Positions 1 through 11,358 are shown, counted from the first letter of the stretch. The stretch is 64,000 nt of DNA from Adiantum capillus-veneris (GCA_014529385.2 CM043942.1:6755001-6819000); one strand, 5' to 3'. The notes: generated by a model from the sequence alone, not told the origin. Program-made: numbers and translations.

Positions 1-332
1 ACCTTCATGTTTATGGCTGTTGCCTTTGTACATCAGTCCCTTAATAATCCTTTGAAACCCCCCTCCCCCCTCCTCGCAGGTTGGCCCCTATTGTGCGGGC
101 CTCCTTGAATAAAGTTTATGAGTGAACCTTGTTGGATTTGGAATGTTGATGGGATCTCTATCCCTAGCAAATGTGAGTGACAGTGTATGTGTGAGAGAGA
201 AGACATATGCCCACAACAATGAAAACACATTAAATGGATTTCAAGTACTTGTGCATATGTTTGGCTAAAAGTATTGAGTCCCTTTTTTGTTCTGGGAGAA
301 TAGAAGAGTGCCGCATTTTGTTGTTGTCGTTG

Positions 333-373
<41 letters not shown>

Positions 374-548
374 GGGGGGGGGGGGGGGGGGGTGTCGATG
401 GAGCATTCCAATAGGAACCAATGTAAAAGCTGCATGCGTGCATGCACCTTCATGTTTATGGTTGTATTTGAACATCAATCCCTTGATCTCCCCTCCCCCC
501 CAAAAAAAAAGGTTGGCCCCTATTGCGGGGGTCTCCTTGTAGCTTTGT
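1..548. repeat. Diverged direct repeat flanking a GT/poly-G microsatellite
   Basis: About 110 bases at 1-115 recur in diverged form at 444-548. Both copies run from a 'caccttcatgtttatgg'-like start through a C-rich stretch to 'ggttggcccctattg'. Between them lie a (GT)n run at about 334-372 and a G tract at 374-392. Peptides predicted here are read through simple sequence (poly-His/Thr, poly-Val/Cys), so I see no gene. Confidence 0.7.
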
Positions 549-791
549 AACCGGCAGGTTTCACTTCGAATACTTGCGTTTTTCTTTTGCATCACAACAT
601 CGTGGAGAAGCCATGAAGATTGTGTGTGTGTGTGTGTTGTTTGATTTTGTAAGTATTTTCATGTGTTGCATGTGATACTATGTGTGTGCATGCGTTTATG
701 AACTGACTATGTAATTTTTGTGTGCATGTATGCATATGTATGAATTATAACTATGTAATTGTGCATAGAATGAAATGTGATGTGTGATGAG

Positions 792-931
792 AATTAAGAA
801 TAAAAGTAAGAGTTACTTTTCTAAAATTTTGGACAAAACCTTATGTGAAAGAGGGCAAACTGAAGTTTTTGGCACATAAGGTTTTGCCAAAAACTTCAGA
901 TAAAAGTAACTCTTACTTTTATTCTTAAATT
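792..931. repeat. Foldback (MITE-like) with ~29-bp arms
   Basis: The left arm at 792-820 (start 'aattaagaataaaagtaag') is the near-perfect reverse complement of 902-931. Two more perfect 14-bp inverted pairs lie inside: 834-847 with 873-886, and 860-873 with 886-899. These overlap at 873 and 886, so only one inner pairing can form at a time. No ORF and no clear target duplication. A miniature foldback transposon or a hairpin-RNA locus are the options. Confidence 0.7.
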
Positions 932-2069
932 TACTCTTTGCATAATATATATAGGGTAAAGGGGTAAATTTAGGGCCACTTAAGGTGGGAGCCAATTTGT
1001 CGATCAGTACACTGCATTGTTTTGGGTTGGATGGATGCAATCCAAAGAGCGTGGCACTACCTACCTCCCATAGAAATCACGTCGTGAATAGAGCAACGAT
1101 GACACATGACGACGACAAAATATTTGCATGTAACAAAAATGGTCGTGAATGGGAGGCCATACCAAGGGGACATAATGTGACGTTGCAACCAAGGGGTATA
1201 ATGTGAAATTGTAGCCAATGGGGCTTGAGCTTTGATCTAACGGTGTAGGTGGTAAGTTGCAGTCAACTAACCACCTTACTAAGTAGAGGCTTGTTGAGTC
1301 CCAAATTTGGACCTTTAACATCATAGAGCTAGGGGGACAAGGGTCTCTCACAAGGGCCCAATTTTTGATTGGCCCCTTTATCTTGCAGACATGTACATGG
1401 ATGCAAAAATTGGTGATCACGTAAACAAATACACTCTCTCAACATGAGGAAACCCTTGAGAAATACCCCTTGAATATATACTAGAGCTCGCACTCAAACT
1501 CAAAGGATGTTTCACTTATGTCTTATGTAACGTTGTTATGGAGAAACGTATTATATTAAAACATAATAAAACAAAAGAGGATGTTTAAGGGTTAATGCAC
1601 AAAGACAACCATAAACATAGAGATGTATACACACTTGCATAACTTTCCCTCCAGTTTTCCATAGGCTTGCTTCATCAATAATCTATATTAAGTGACACAA
1701 GCAAGTGAAGGGAGTGATGGCTCTTTGTTGATCCACATGGCACACATGGATTGTGACCCAAAACAAAATCCACCACAACAACGAACAACACAATTCAAAC
1801 CATCAGCCTTCTCTCTCCCACTCAACCTCCCTAGCCAACTTGCCAATCACAATTTGTTGAAAGCTGTCCATTTATAGAGGACTCAAACTTGTCCCCTCCC
1901 CCCATTCTCCCAAAACAAAAAAGAGACTCAATACTTGTGGCCAATGTTTCTGAGCACATGCACAAATACTCGGTGTCCATTTAATGATGGTCATTGTTAT
2001 AGGCATATGTTTGCTCACATGCACACACTCACTCACACATTTTCTAGGAATAGAGATCATATTGATATC
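932..2069. other. Intergenic, no gene supported
   Basis: There are short open frames on both strands (for example 1061-1420 minus and 1692-1877 plus). None shows a recognisable motif, and start context and composition are not persuasive. I see no RNA gene or repeat of note. Confidence 0.5.
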
Positions 2070-2268
2070 CCACCCGTCAAGGTTCGCTCGTAAACTTCAT
2101 TCGCTCGAAAAGGTTCGCTCGATGAACACACTCATCAAAAAATCACTCACATTGAATCAAAAGGTGACGATTTTCAAGGACCATTGGTGGGTGACACCCT
2201 TTTCATATTTTTGTTAATATCAACCTATTTTTCTATGTGACATTGGCCCTTCTCTCATTAGAGGAGCT

Positions 2269-2314
<46 letters not shown>

Positions 2315-2345
2315 AAAGGCCCTCCAAAAGACCTCCGAGATATCT
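2070..2345. repeat. Copy of a TIR-element end, carrying a (CT)n run
   Basis: The sequence from about 2160 ('attttcaaggaccattggt') through 'cctttttcatatttttgtt'-like and 'tctcattagaggagctcct' to 'taaaaggccctccaaaaga' matches the right end of the inverted-repeat element at 23053-23684. Here a (CT)n run (2273-2313) has expanded just before the terminal part. The matching left terminus was not found, so this is probably a truncated copy. Confidence 0.6.
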
Positions 2346-2403
2346 AAATGCATACTTGGAGCTTTGATTGTACTTGCTAGAGTAAACTAAGCCAACACAA
2401 AGA

Positions 2404-2530
2404 TCAAATTTTTAAGCATACAAAAGAGTTTTAAAAGTGACTAAAAATAACCTCAAATCTTCGGTTATCAAAATTTTAAGCATACAAAAGAGTTTAAAAA
2501 GTGACTAAAAATAACCTCAAATCCTCAGTT
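2404..2530. repeat. Tandem duplication, ~62-bp unit
   Basis: The segment containing 'ttaagcatacaaaagagtt' and 'gtgactaaaaataacctcaa' occurs at about 2406-2466 and again at 2469-2529 with few differences. It is AT-rich and non-coding. Confidence 0.75.
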
Positions 2531-5016
2531 TTAATCATATGCAAGTGATGTATCACAATCGTACATAACCCTCCTTGCACGTAGAGATAGTTTTGACCTA
2601 AAAGAGTGGAAACAACTAGTACACAGATGCACATGAGACACCCACATCTATTCTTTGAGGTCTCATGCATCATATAATATCATCACATAACCTTAATCAT
2701 GATGAAAAACAACCTTTTCACTTTGAACAATTATAGGCCATAACTTCACATATAGGAGCAATTTTTTTTTTCTATTTTAGGATATGCACAAAACATACAA
2801 GAGAGAGTGTTCAACTCATATAGATACATCAAGATCAGACCCATACCATAAAATATCACCTTAACAAATCACTTCACCCAAATGAGAGTGATGCTTACAA
2901 CTGTTATGCAAAAAGAAAGCCGTTTCATGCAAAATTGACCATACAATTTGGGTTGGATATCCATACATCAATGCATGAGTTTGTGGATATATCAAATAAC
3001 AAAGCCAGGTAAGAGTATTATTGTGAAAGTATTTTCATATGTAGAAGCAAAAGAAAAGCATGGAAACAACAAAAAAAGAAAAGATCTGTTGCATAAAGAA
3101 ATGCATTGCTGGGAATTCCTTCAACTCTTGAAGTCCAAGTTGAAGATTTTTATCATCATGCCCATTGGCAAGATTTTGCAAGGTTGAGTAGTGCAAGAAA
3201 GTTGCATCCATTGTGGCTGCAAGCATTTGCAACCACGTGGATGAGCATGTCTGCTTTTTTAATTCAACTAGCATGCTTTCATCCAATAGCAAGCTTAGGA
3301 TCTCCACAACATTGGGAATAAATTTTGAAACTCACGGTGACAAAAACATTGGTACATATCAACTCCCTCTATTCAATTGTAGAAATGTGATTTTCATTGA
3401 TTGTTTACGCTATCAAATTTCCTTGAAGGTTCAATACCCCTAAGAAAACTTGATTTTGCCACATGAGAGGAGTTGCATGAGGAGTATGACTTAAGCTTGG
3501 AGGGCAAGCTCTACCAGCTCCTCAATGAGGTCAATGTTACATATCAGGATTGGTTGTTAGTCTTCATGAAGAAATGGGAGAAGGGCTCTAACATATTTTT
3601 GCATATGATGCAACCCAACTTTGTAGATGAGTGCATGTTATTGTTTCACAAAGTCTACCAAAGCATGCCATCCAACAAAGATATCACACAAGTTTGCAAC
3701 TTTGTTTTTGCAGGAGCAATGCCCAACTACTTGATCCTGTAGGTTGAAAGGTTGCATGGGCTGGTTTTGATGAGCAAGTAATGGATCATTGCAGAAAGAT
3801 TTTGAGTGGCATTGACAAGAACGCAATGACTTGGCTGAAGAGAAATGGGGGATTCACTGATACAATTTGGAAGCATTTAGCCCCTCTCAATCTAGCGCAT
3901 AATTACACAATTGTTAGCATAGCTCAAGAATCACTAAATTACAAAAGTGTATAGCTAGAGACATTTAGATTGCTAAAAAACATGGGAAATTACAATATGG
4001 TCTGTCACATTTTTAAAGCTGTGCAACTAACATTTCTCCCCCTGTGATTCTGGGTCATTTTGCGACATAGCTAGCTGATAGCTAGGTAGTGCTTGGGTTG
4101 TCACCACTAATGATTCTTGTGGAGGTCCTCCAAAGCCTTGTGATACTTGATGCAAAGAGCCTTCTTTGCTGTGGTGATGAACTACATGGTGATTTTGTTC
4201 TATTCTTCAATAGCTTTGTAAGCCACGAACCTTGCATGGAGGTTCTGTAGAATTGGTCAAAAATTCGGGATTGAAATGTGAAGAATCCTATGAAGAATGC
4301 CTCTTTGAATGTTTTCATATAGTATGTGAGGGAAAAAAAATGAGTCTTGCATAGAACCCATAAATAACTTCATATGAGGGTTGGCTAGATAAGTCATGGC
4401 ACAAGCTCTTATTACCCTCGAGGAAGGACATCTAGGCTGTGTTACTCTGCTCTACTTCTTAGAAAGTTTCTAGGTAGGTCAACATCATTCCTGCTATCTT
4501 GATGACCATGATGCAGGCCAAATTTGGAATCATCTTGAACATTTGAATTGCCTCTGTGAAAGCCTGACGGTGTCAGCCTTGGGTAGTTTAGCCATACCGA
4601 TGCTTTTTCTTGACGACCTTATGGCTTTCTTGACTATACAAGCGTAGTACCAGGCACTGTGTAGGATCTTTCCTAATATCTATTGGAGCATTAATATGAA
4701 TTATTAGGTACATTGGATACTTCAATAACTAGATTCTCTACGAGTTAGGATGTATCAATGTTGGATTGGCTTCTTGCTCCTTCACTAGTCTTTCTTTGAT
4801 AGAGAGAAACTCGAACTTAATTAGTGGATATGGGAGAGAGTGCTGGTGCCACTCTTCATTGATCATCTTGGGGGTGATCATGGTGACATTGAGAGAGTGC
4901 AAAACCCTCTCTTCCCATTGCATGACATCCTTTCAAATTTGCTCAGTCTCTTCAGGTATCATAGATTTGAGCTCTAATTCTATTAGATTGCTTAAGTTGA
5001 GCACTTATGAGGTCCT
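2531..5016. other. Unclassified, probably decayed coding sequence
   Basis: Two stretches look once-coding. Around 3473-3960 (plus) an 89-codon open frame is followed by stops. On the minus strand of 4080-5016 scattered open pieces (for example 4738-4923) are separated by stops. I recognise no domain in either. The second stretch ends exactly at the copia LTR beginning at 5017, so it is the target into which that element inserted. Confidence 0.3.
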
Positions 5017-5235
5017 TGTTACCATATACATGTGGTAGTGATGTGTGTGAACACACTTAGGACCGCCGAGGCATTTTTTCCCTCACTAGGAGGTTTTTCC
5101 CTCTCCATACGCCCATCACTCTAGGGCTATCTTATCTTTTCATTGCACACTAAGTAAAACAGTATCTGTTGTGTGCCTTGAGCTTCCTCATCTTCTCCAA
5201 GATGTGTGTGTTTTCTTGCAACCCTAATTCCAAAA
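5017..5235 (+). repeat. Copia 5' LTR, diverged
   Basis: It begins TGTTACCATATACATG and ends near 'cctaattccaaaa', matching the reverse complement of the minus-strand LTRs elsewhere in the window. A short deletion has removed the 'gtatatac' TATA-like box seen in the other copies, so its promoter is probably lost. Confidence 0.85.
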
Positions 5236-5238
5236 AAT

Positions 5239-5250
5239 TGGTATCAGAGC
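5239..5250 (+). other. Primer-binding site, initiator tRNA-Met type
   Basis: The bases tggtatcagagc follow the LTR end by about three bases. This is the usual Ty1/copia primer site complementary to the 3' end of initiator methionine tRNA. Confidence 0.9.
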
Positions 5251-5532
5251 AAGTTGCGTCCTCCGAGGCTTAGTCGCTAGCGGCTCCATCACACACCTGC
5301 TCACTGCTGCTCACTTTCTACGATTTTAGTGAGCTTTGATGAGCGTCAATAGGTTGACAAATACTTCAAGATCACTCGTAGAGCCTGGTTTACTCAAATT
5401 TCTAATTTGGGCTCATTTCGGCCTCCGTTTTCCACTACAAGCATTATTGTGCAAGCTATTTCGTCATTTTGTGTAGAAATTTTGTCAGTGCCATTTTTTG
5501 CATAATAGATCCCTTATAGTCTACTACGGTTT

Positions 5533-5546
5533 GTGCTATATAGCAC
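5533..5546. promoter_or_regulatory. 14-bp palindrome in the copia RNA leader
   Basis: GTGCTATATAGCAC is perfectly self-complementary. It lies between the primer site and gag, and the identical 14-mer sits in the leader of element B (14087-14100) although the surrounding leaders have diverged. A role as RNA dimer-initiation or packaging signal is inference. Confidence 0.45.
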
Positions 5547-5609
5547 GTGTTGTTCCCACTTTGTTTCTCCTCTTTTCTGGCAGTTTTCACATCAGGTGCA
5601 ACATTTGCC

Positions 5610-6320
5610 ATGGCTAACAACAACACAGATGTGTTCACGATGTTTGTTGCTGAGGACAGATTGGATGGATACAATTACCCTATGTGGGCTTATATGATGC
5701 AACATTTCCTTGTGTCAAAGGGAGTTTGGAACATTGTGCAGGGCATTGATGCACATCCCGGTTCTAAGGATGAAGGCAATGTTGAGGATGTTGTAGGTTT
5801 TGGTGGCAGGATTGCTACTACAAGAGTTGTTTTGCCTATGGACGAGCAAGCTCATTGGGATGTAAAAGATGCGCAGCCACACGCATTGATTGCATTTTGT
5901 GTGAAGCACACTATTACTCCTACATTTGTTCAGCAAAATCTACAAAATAGGCTTGGAACATTCTGGATGGTCTTTATGCAAGTCGCAATGAGGCAAAAAA
6001 TGCATTGCTACGTAAAGAGCTGGAGTCAAATAATATGCATGAGGAAGATGATAAGGACACTTTCCTTGTTTGTGTCAAGGATATCAATGAGTAGCTTATT
6101 TTTGTAGGCCAAGTCATTTCTGACAATTCCCTTGAGCAGACTATTCTTGATGCTTTGCCAGATTCTTACCAAACTTTTACTAGTACTTGGAGACTTATGA
6201 CCCAAGGAAATCCAGAAGTTGTAAAGTTTGATGCATTATGCACATTTCTATTGCAAGAGTCACTTTCGAAAAAAAAAAAAGGACTAGATAGTGTGCAGTT
6301 GAACAAGCCTTCATTGCTTT
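5610..6320 (+). pseudogene. gag: Copia gag (UBN2-type), broken
   Basis: The frame starts at ATG 5610 (MANNNTDVF) and reads through the capsid-like region with the motif 'LDGYNYPMWAYMM', matching the gag of element B (ATG at 14023). At about 5935-5960 a deletion shifts the frame. Later blocks such as 'RLMTQGNPEVVKFDALCTF' are in other frames or follow stops. It ends where gypsy integrase begins. Gag normally forms the cytoplasmic particle that packages element RNA; this copy cannot encode a full one. Confidence 0.8.
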
Positions 6321-6748
6321 TGAAAAGTGGGGCATTGATGCTATGGGTCCACTGCCTATAACAAAAAATGGTAAACTCTACATTCTAGTGGCTGTAGATT
6401 ACATGACTAGGTGGGTAGAGGCTCAAAGTGTGGCAAGGATAAATGGGAAAATAGTGAGTAGGTTTGTCTACACTAATATTTGTTGTAGATTTGGGACACC
6501 CTTGGAGATTGTTTCTGATAATAGTCTAGGGTTCACGAAGGGTTTACTCACGAAAGTTTGTGAAGAGCTTCACATTCTATATCGTCATAGCACCCCCTAC
6601 TACCCACAGTCCAATGGTTTGGTTGAGAAGGCTAATGGTGTCATTGCAGGCATCATTAGAAAGATGGTGAAAAACAAGACAAAGTTGTGGGATGACTTTT
6701 TGGATGGTGCCTTGTGGGCGTATCGAACGACATATAGGGAAGCCACAG
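6321..6748 (+). pseudogene. Gypsy integrase core fragment
   Basis: An open stretch begins 'EKWGIDAMGPLP' and includes 'VDYMTRWVEA', 'SDNSLGF' (second catalytic Asp) and 'HSTPYYPQSNGLVEKANG' (catalytic Glu), so all three DDE residues are visible. It is nearly the same as the integrase at 32064-33677. It lacks the zinc-finger N-terminus and C-terminal domain, ending after 'AYRTTYREAT' where hairpin sequence begins. Confidence 0.85.
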
Positions 6749-6955
<207 letters not shown>

Positions 6956-7052
6956 GGAGAACTTGGTGAGACAGGGAGGAAGGGACACTTTCAAAAGCTA
7001 GAAATGGATCATTACCTTAGTATGCAACAATCTTGTTTCACCTTCTCTTTCA

Positions 7053-7640
7053 ACTCTTAAAAACCTTATGGTCATCCCCTATTTATAGGATATTTTGCTA
7101 GCCAAAGATCAATCCCGCACATACTCCCTTCACTCCCTCTCTCTCTCCCACTTTCCCTATATCTCCCTCATGCAAGACATGTATATTGAGCACTAGTCAC
7201 CATACATGTCTTGCGTGAGGGAGATAGAGGGAAAGTGGGAGAGACAGAGAGAGGGAGTGGAGGGATAAGCCAGCTGAAAGAAGGAGGTAAATGGGGTGAA
7301 TTCAAAGGGTTTGTTTGAAAACTTACCTTGGAATCAGTATGTGCTCCAACAATCCCAAGCGCTAGTGCTCAACGACTGGGGGTGTATTTTAGATTGATGC
7401 ACTAAATATTCAACAGTCCTGTGTTTCCTTCTCTTGAAACTCTTAAAAACCTTTATGTCATCCCCTATTTATAGGAAATTTTGCTATCCAAATATCAATT
7501 CCACACATACTCCCTTCACTCCCCATCTCTCTTCCGCTTTTCCTCTATCTCCCTCATGCAAGACATGTATGGTGAGTGCTAGCGCTCACCATACATGTCT
7601 TGCATGTGGGAGATAGAGGGAAAGCGGGATAGAGACGGGG
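7053..7640. repeat. 386-bp-offset direct repeat containing foldbacks H2 and H3
   Basis: The block from 'actcttaaaaacc' (7053) through 'catcccctatttatagg' to a hairpin recurs 386 bases downstream (7439). H2 spans about 7131-7259. H3 spans 7521-7640 with arms of about 56 bases; its inner 43 have only two mismatches around a palindromic GCTAGC centre. No ORF is supported. Options are foldback/MITE copies or a hairpin-RNA source. Confidence 0.75.
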
Positions 7641-8572
7641 TGTGAACCATAAAACCTCCTTCATGTTTTGTGGACTATGAAATCTAAATGCTTTTGTGGC
7701 TCTTTGTGCATTCTCTCTTGATCTTAACGAACTCAATGTTTACAACCTTCCTCAATCACATCCTATTCTCTACTTTCTATTAACATGCAAAAAGCATCAA
7801 CACATGTAGGCCACATTGGCATTGACATTGGAAACATTAGCACATACATAGCGATGGAAATATTCATTCTTAACAGCAAGCAAATTGTGAGATCTGTGAA
7901 TCCTTATGCATGTTACAAGAAAAAAACATTCAAAGACCAAGTGTACATAAGCATAAACCTAACGTTAGCAAGCATCTAGATTTTCTTTTGCAGTTTCCAT
8001 AAGCGAGAAGAAGTGGGATGATGCAAATAGATCGCACAACAAAAACAAACATGGTTGTCTTAGAGATAGACAAGGTACCTTATGCTAATCAGTGACCCAA
8101 ATGGCTCGAGGACATCTACTGTTGTAATCCAAGGTCTTCCTTATCCTTTTGATTGCTTGATGTGCTCACTGTATGTCACACAATTTTAATGAGGTTTTCT
8201 GATATGTTAGTGGTAGTGGCAACTTAAGCCCTTGCAAATGCGATCTAGAGAGTCAAGGGGAAGATTTCTTTGATGCAAATCCCTTTGTATAATGGGCCTT
8301 TTATGCGTCGTCAAAGAGAATAAAGGTGGAACAATCCTTCCCAGTAAGTAAAAGGCAAGAGAGCTTTAATGGAAGCCTCTACAAAGGGTTTCAAAAGGCC
8401 TAATTTTTTGCCTGCTTCTTTAGGCAATAAACATCTCTGGATGAGCTCCACGAGGTTCCTTTCCAAGCTTCAAGAATCCCAAGCGCTAGCGCTCAACTGC
8501 TGGGCTTGAATTCCAAATCGATCCTTCTCTCGTTGATAGATATCTTCCAGGCAAGCTAGTGTATGATAGAGA
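7641..8572. other. Target sequence of element A, no gene supported
   Basis: No convincing coding region. The motif 'aatcccaagcgctag' at 8472 also occurs at 7351, and in inverted form at 15208 beyond element A. Before A inserted, 8472 and 15208 would have faced each other about 180 bases apart, resembling another foldback of the H1-H3 group. Confidence 0.4.
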
Positions 8573-8801
8573 TGTTGGAATTAGGGTTGCAGGGGAAAAC
8601 ACACACAGCTTGGAGAAGACGAAGGAAGTTCAAGGCACACAATAGAGAGTGTGTTACTTAGTGTGCAATGGAAAGATAGATTGCCATAGAGTGATGGACG
8701 TATATACAATGCACGGGGGAAAAAACCTCCTAAAGAGGGAAAAAATGCCCCGGTGGTCCTAGTGTGTTCACACACATCACTACCACATGTATATGGTAAC
8801 A
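8573..8801 (-). repeat. 3' LTR of element A
   Basis: 229 bases, TGTTACC...CCAACA on the minus strand. On the inner side the plus strand reads 'aatcccccctgg' (8803-8814), the complement of a purine-rich polypurine tract that primes plus-strand synthesis. Confidence 0.9.
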
Positions 8802-8876
8802 AATCCCCCCTGGAGTGATGCAGTGAACGAGAGCTGGCACCTGAGTAAAGGGAAGTGCCATGCCCTGAGGACATGA

Positions 8877-9490
8877 TCAGTCCACAAAGGGGAGTAAGCC
8901 CAAAGCTTTGTGGAAAGCTTCGAGCTTCTCATGAGACAATGCCTTTGTGAAAAGATCTGCAAGGTTGTCCTGTGTTGGCACATAAGCCAAGCCATCTCTC
9001 TTGCTGAGAGACTCTCCTTGACATAGTGGTAATGCACCTCAATGTGCTTTGTGCGAGCATGAAAAACTGGGTTCCTCACAACTGCCAATGCACTCTGACT
9101 GTCAGTGTAGATAGTGTTGGCAGTGTCCTGTCCAACACCCAAATCAGCCATAAGACATCTGAGCCATACACAATCAATCGTAGCTGTGAAGACCGCACTG
9201 TACTCAGCCTCACAACTAGAAGTGGCCACAGTAGGTTGCTTCTTACTCAACCATGATATACATGAACTACCAAGCATGAAACAAAAACCACTTGTGGACA
9301 CTCACGTGTCAAAACAACCAGTCCAATCCGAGTCCGAAAAAGCATGTAAGTCTGGCGGCAATGATTCCCCCCTTGGGATAAAACAAGACAAGATGTAAAA
9401 TGCCACTAAGGTAGCGGAAAATCCTCTTGAAATCCTGCCAATGCTTAGACCTTGGGCTATGCATAAATCTGCTGAACTGTGAGACTGCAA
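8877..9490 (-). pseudogene. Copia RNase H of element A, frameshifted
   Basis: It contains 'HAFSDSDWTGCFDT', 'SSCEAEYSAVF', 'IYTDSQSALAV' and 'HARTKHIEVHYHYV', the usual copia RNase H blocks with the acidic residues visible. Frame changes occur near 9300 and again near 9000, after 'KESLSA', where the copy in element B continues smoothly to 'ALGLLPIVD'. RNase H removes the RNA strand during reverse transcription. Confidence 0.85.
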
Positions 9491-9499
9491 ACTAAATAT

Positions 9500-10320
9500 C
9501 TGGCCTCATGTTGCATACATAAATGAGACATCCAACAACATTTTGGTAAAGAGTGATATCTGTAGGATCATCAACATCATGAAGAGTCAATTTTAAACCC
9601 GTTTCCATGGGAGTGGCACTAGGTTTGCAATTCTCAAGTCCAAACTTACATAGCAATGTCTCTATGTAACTTTTCTAACACAAGGCAATACCGCCATCAC
9701 ACTGCTTAAACTGTATGCCCAAATAATGATGCAACAGCCCCAAATCTTTCATCTTGAAAGTAGCATTCAAATAAGCCTTAAATTCAGCCATATGTCTCTC
9801 ATTTGGTCCAAATCATCTACATAAAGAACCACAATGAGAAGTACATCACCCTCATGCTTTACATACAATGTGCTTTCTATTGGACTATTACGAAAGCCTT
9901 GTTTGACCAAATGAGTGTCAACTTTCTCATACCAAGCACGAGGAGATTTCTTTAACCCATACAAAGCCTTCTTACATCTGCACACTTTGTCCTCTTGTCC
10001 TTTCTTGACAAAATCGCGAGGCTGTGTTACATACACTTCCTCAAATATGTCACCATTCAAGAAAGGAGTAACAAAAAATGCACAGTAGTCATACGAAAAG
10101 TGGGAGCAAAAGTCTCTTCATAATCTATGCCTTTTTGCTGTGCATAACCCTTTGCAACAAGTCGAGCCTTATGGCGGTCGGTCTCACTATCGGGATTGCA
10201 TTTCAACTTGTAATCCCATTTCGTACCAATGGCCTTTTTGCCAGGAGCCAAATCACATAAAGTCCGTGTGTCATTTTCTATAAGTGCATCATATTCTGAT
10301 TGCATGGCAACCATCCAATT
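9500..10320 (-). pseudogene. Copia reverse transcriptase of element A, broken
   Basis: Blocks 'GTKWDYKLKCNPD', 'ARLVAKGYAQQKGIDYEETF', 'NGDIFEEVYVTQP', 'CKKALYGLKKSPRAWYEK' and the catalytic 'LYVDD' mark an RVT_2-type RT. A deletion after 'MTTVHFL' removes the segment present in element C, and another follows the YVDD box. Several frame changes mean no active enzyme. Confidence 0.85.
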
Positions 10321-10322
10321 TT

Positions 10323-11063
10323 CTAAATTCTGTGTTCATCAAAAGGCAGAGGTCCCTCAACATCATGTAAGCTAGACACAGCCAAAGCATAACAATCTGA
10401 TGCATAAGATGCATGGCTAGAGCCTGAATGAGTACAACTAGACAAAGTTGCATCTAGTTTACTGTCATGCAATGTATGCACCAACCATTTTGGCATACCT
10501 CTAGCCTGCTCATTTTCAGCCCTTTCCTCATCAAGTACATTATGTATATCTGCATCAGTAATAGGCTGATCTGTAACATTTTCAGAAACCCCCATAGGTT
10601 GTACATTTGCCTCATTGGAATTTACATTCGAACTTCCACCACTGAAAAGAGGCAACAAAGTGTCATAAATGTCCTGTGAGCTTACATTACTGTCTCTAGT
10701 ACATGACAGCAAGGGTTGAATAGAATCTGCCACAAACACTACATCTTGTGAAACCAAAATACGCTTTGTTTGCGGATGATACAACCTGTAACCTTTGCTT
10801 TCAGCACTATAACAAAAAAAATTACATTTGACAGCCTTATCATCCAACTTTTTTTGCTGCGTTTGTGGCACCAAAGCATATGCCAAACAACCAAAAACAC
10901 GCATGTGCTCAATAAAAGGCTTTCTATCATGCCATGCTTCATATGGAGTAATAGACTGCAAAGCTTTCGTAGGACACCTGTTAAGTATATAAGTGGCACA
11001 CATGATGGCCTCAAGCCAAAAAGAATGTGGCAAAGCTTGACTTTTGACCATACATTGTGCCAT
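10323..11063 (-). pseudogene. Copia integrase C-terminal part and RT linker, element A
   Basis: The 246-codon open frame begins inside the integrase ('LPHSFWLEAIMCATYILNRCP') and runs through 'YEAWHDRKPFIEHMRVFGCLAY' and the hydrophilic linker to RT. These are typical copia blocks. It joins the next domain at about 10320 through a small disruption. Confidence 0.85.
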
Positions 11064-11358
11064 TTCCGTAAGTGACTTGTTTTTCCTCTCAGCAACGCCA
11101 TTTTGCTAAGATGTATAAGAAATTGTACATTGGTGTTTTATCCCACAACTAGCCAAAAATGCATTAATTTCATATGTGGCACACATGATGGCCTCAAGCC
11201 AAAAAGAATGTGGCAAAGCTTGACTTTTGACCATACATTGTGCCATTTCCGTAAGTGACTTGTTTTTCCTCTCAGCAATGCCATTTTGCTAAGACGTATA
11301 AGAAATTGTACATTGGTGTTTTATCCCACAACTAGCCAGAAATGCATTAAATTCATGA
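10993..11358. repeat. 183-bp tandem duplication inside element A integrase
   Basis: The segment starting 'gtggcacacatgatgg' at 10993 recurs at 11176, an offset of 183 bases (61 codons). Both copies include the catalytic-Glu block 'QNGVAERKN', each preceded by a TAG where a Gln codon is expected. The duplication would insert 61 residues in frame. Confidence 0.85.

Larger units (their letters stand above)
5017..6748 (+). mobile_element. Chimeric LTR-retrotransposon relic: copia 5' end fused to gypsy integrase
   Basis: It starts with a diverged copia LTR (5017-5235) of the same family as the LTRs at 8573, 12447 and 61425, then an initiator-Met primer site, a leader, and gag from 5610. At about 6318-6322 the sequence switches without a gap to gypsy integrase closely matching the element at 29343-41677, and stops matching at about 6748. 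There is no 3' LTR. The switch leaves neither gag nor integrase usable. An RNA template switch between co-packaged elements, or illegitimate repair, could have made it. Confidence 0.8.

Noticed and set aside
33-595. ORFs with poly-His/Thr or poly-Val/Cys on both strands
   Set aside because: They are read through a GT microsatellite and G tract; open frames in every phase are expected there.
3030-3060. 'SYVEAKE' shared with the BED-finger fragment at 28660
   Set aside because: Only seven residues match and no zinc-finger Cys/His follow; probably chance.
3035-3307. Minus ORF that looked vaguely like leucine-rich repeats
   Set aside because: Leu spacing is irregular and breaks after two turns; no LRR consensus can be followed in any frame.
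7785-7979. 'HIGIDIGN' resembling an HSP70 start
   Set aside because: No further HSP70 motif follows; a short coincidence.
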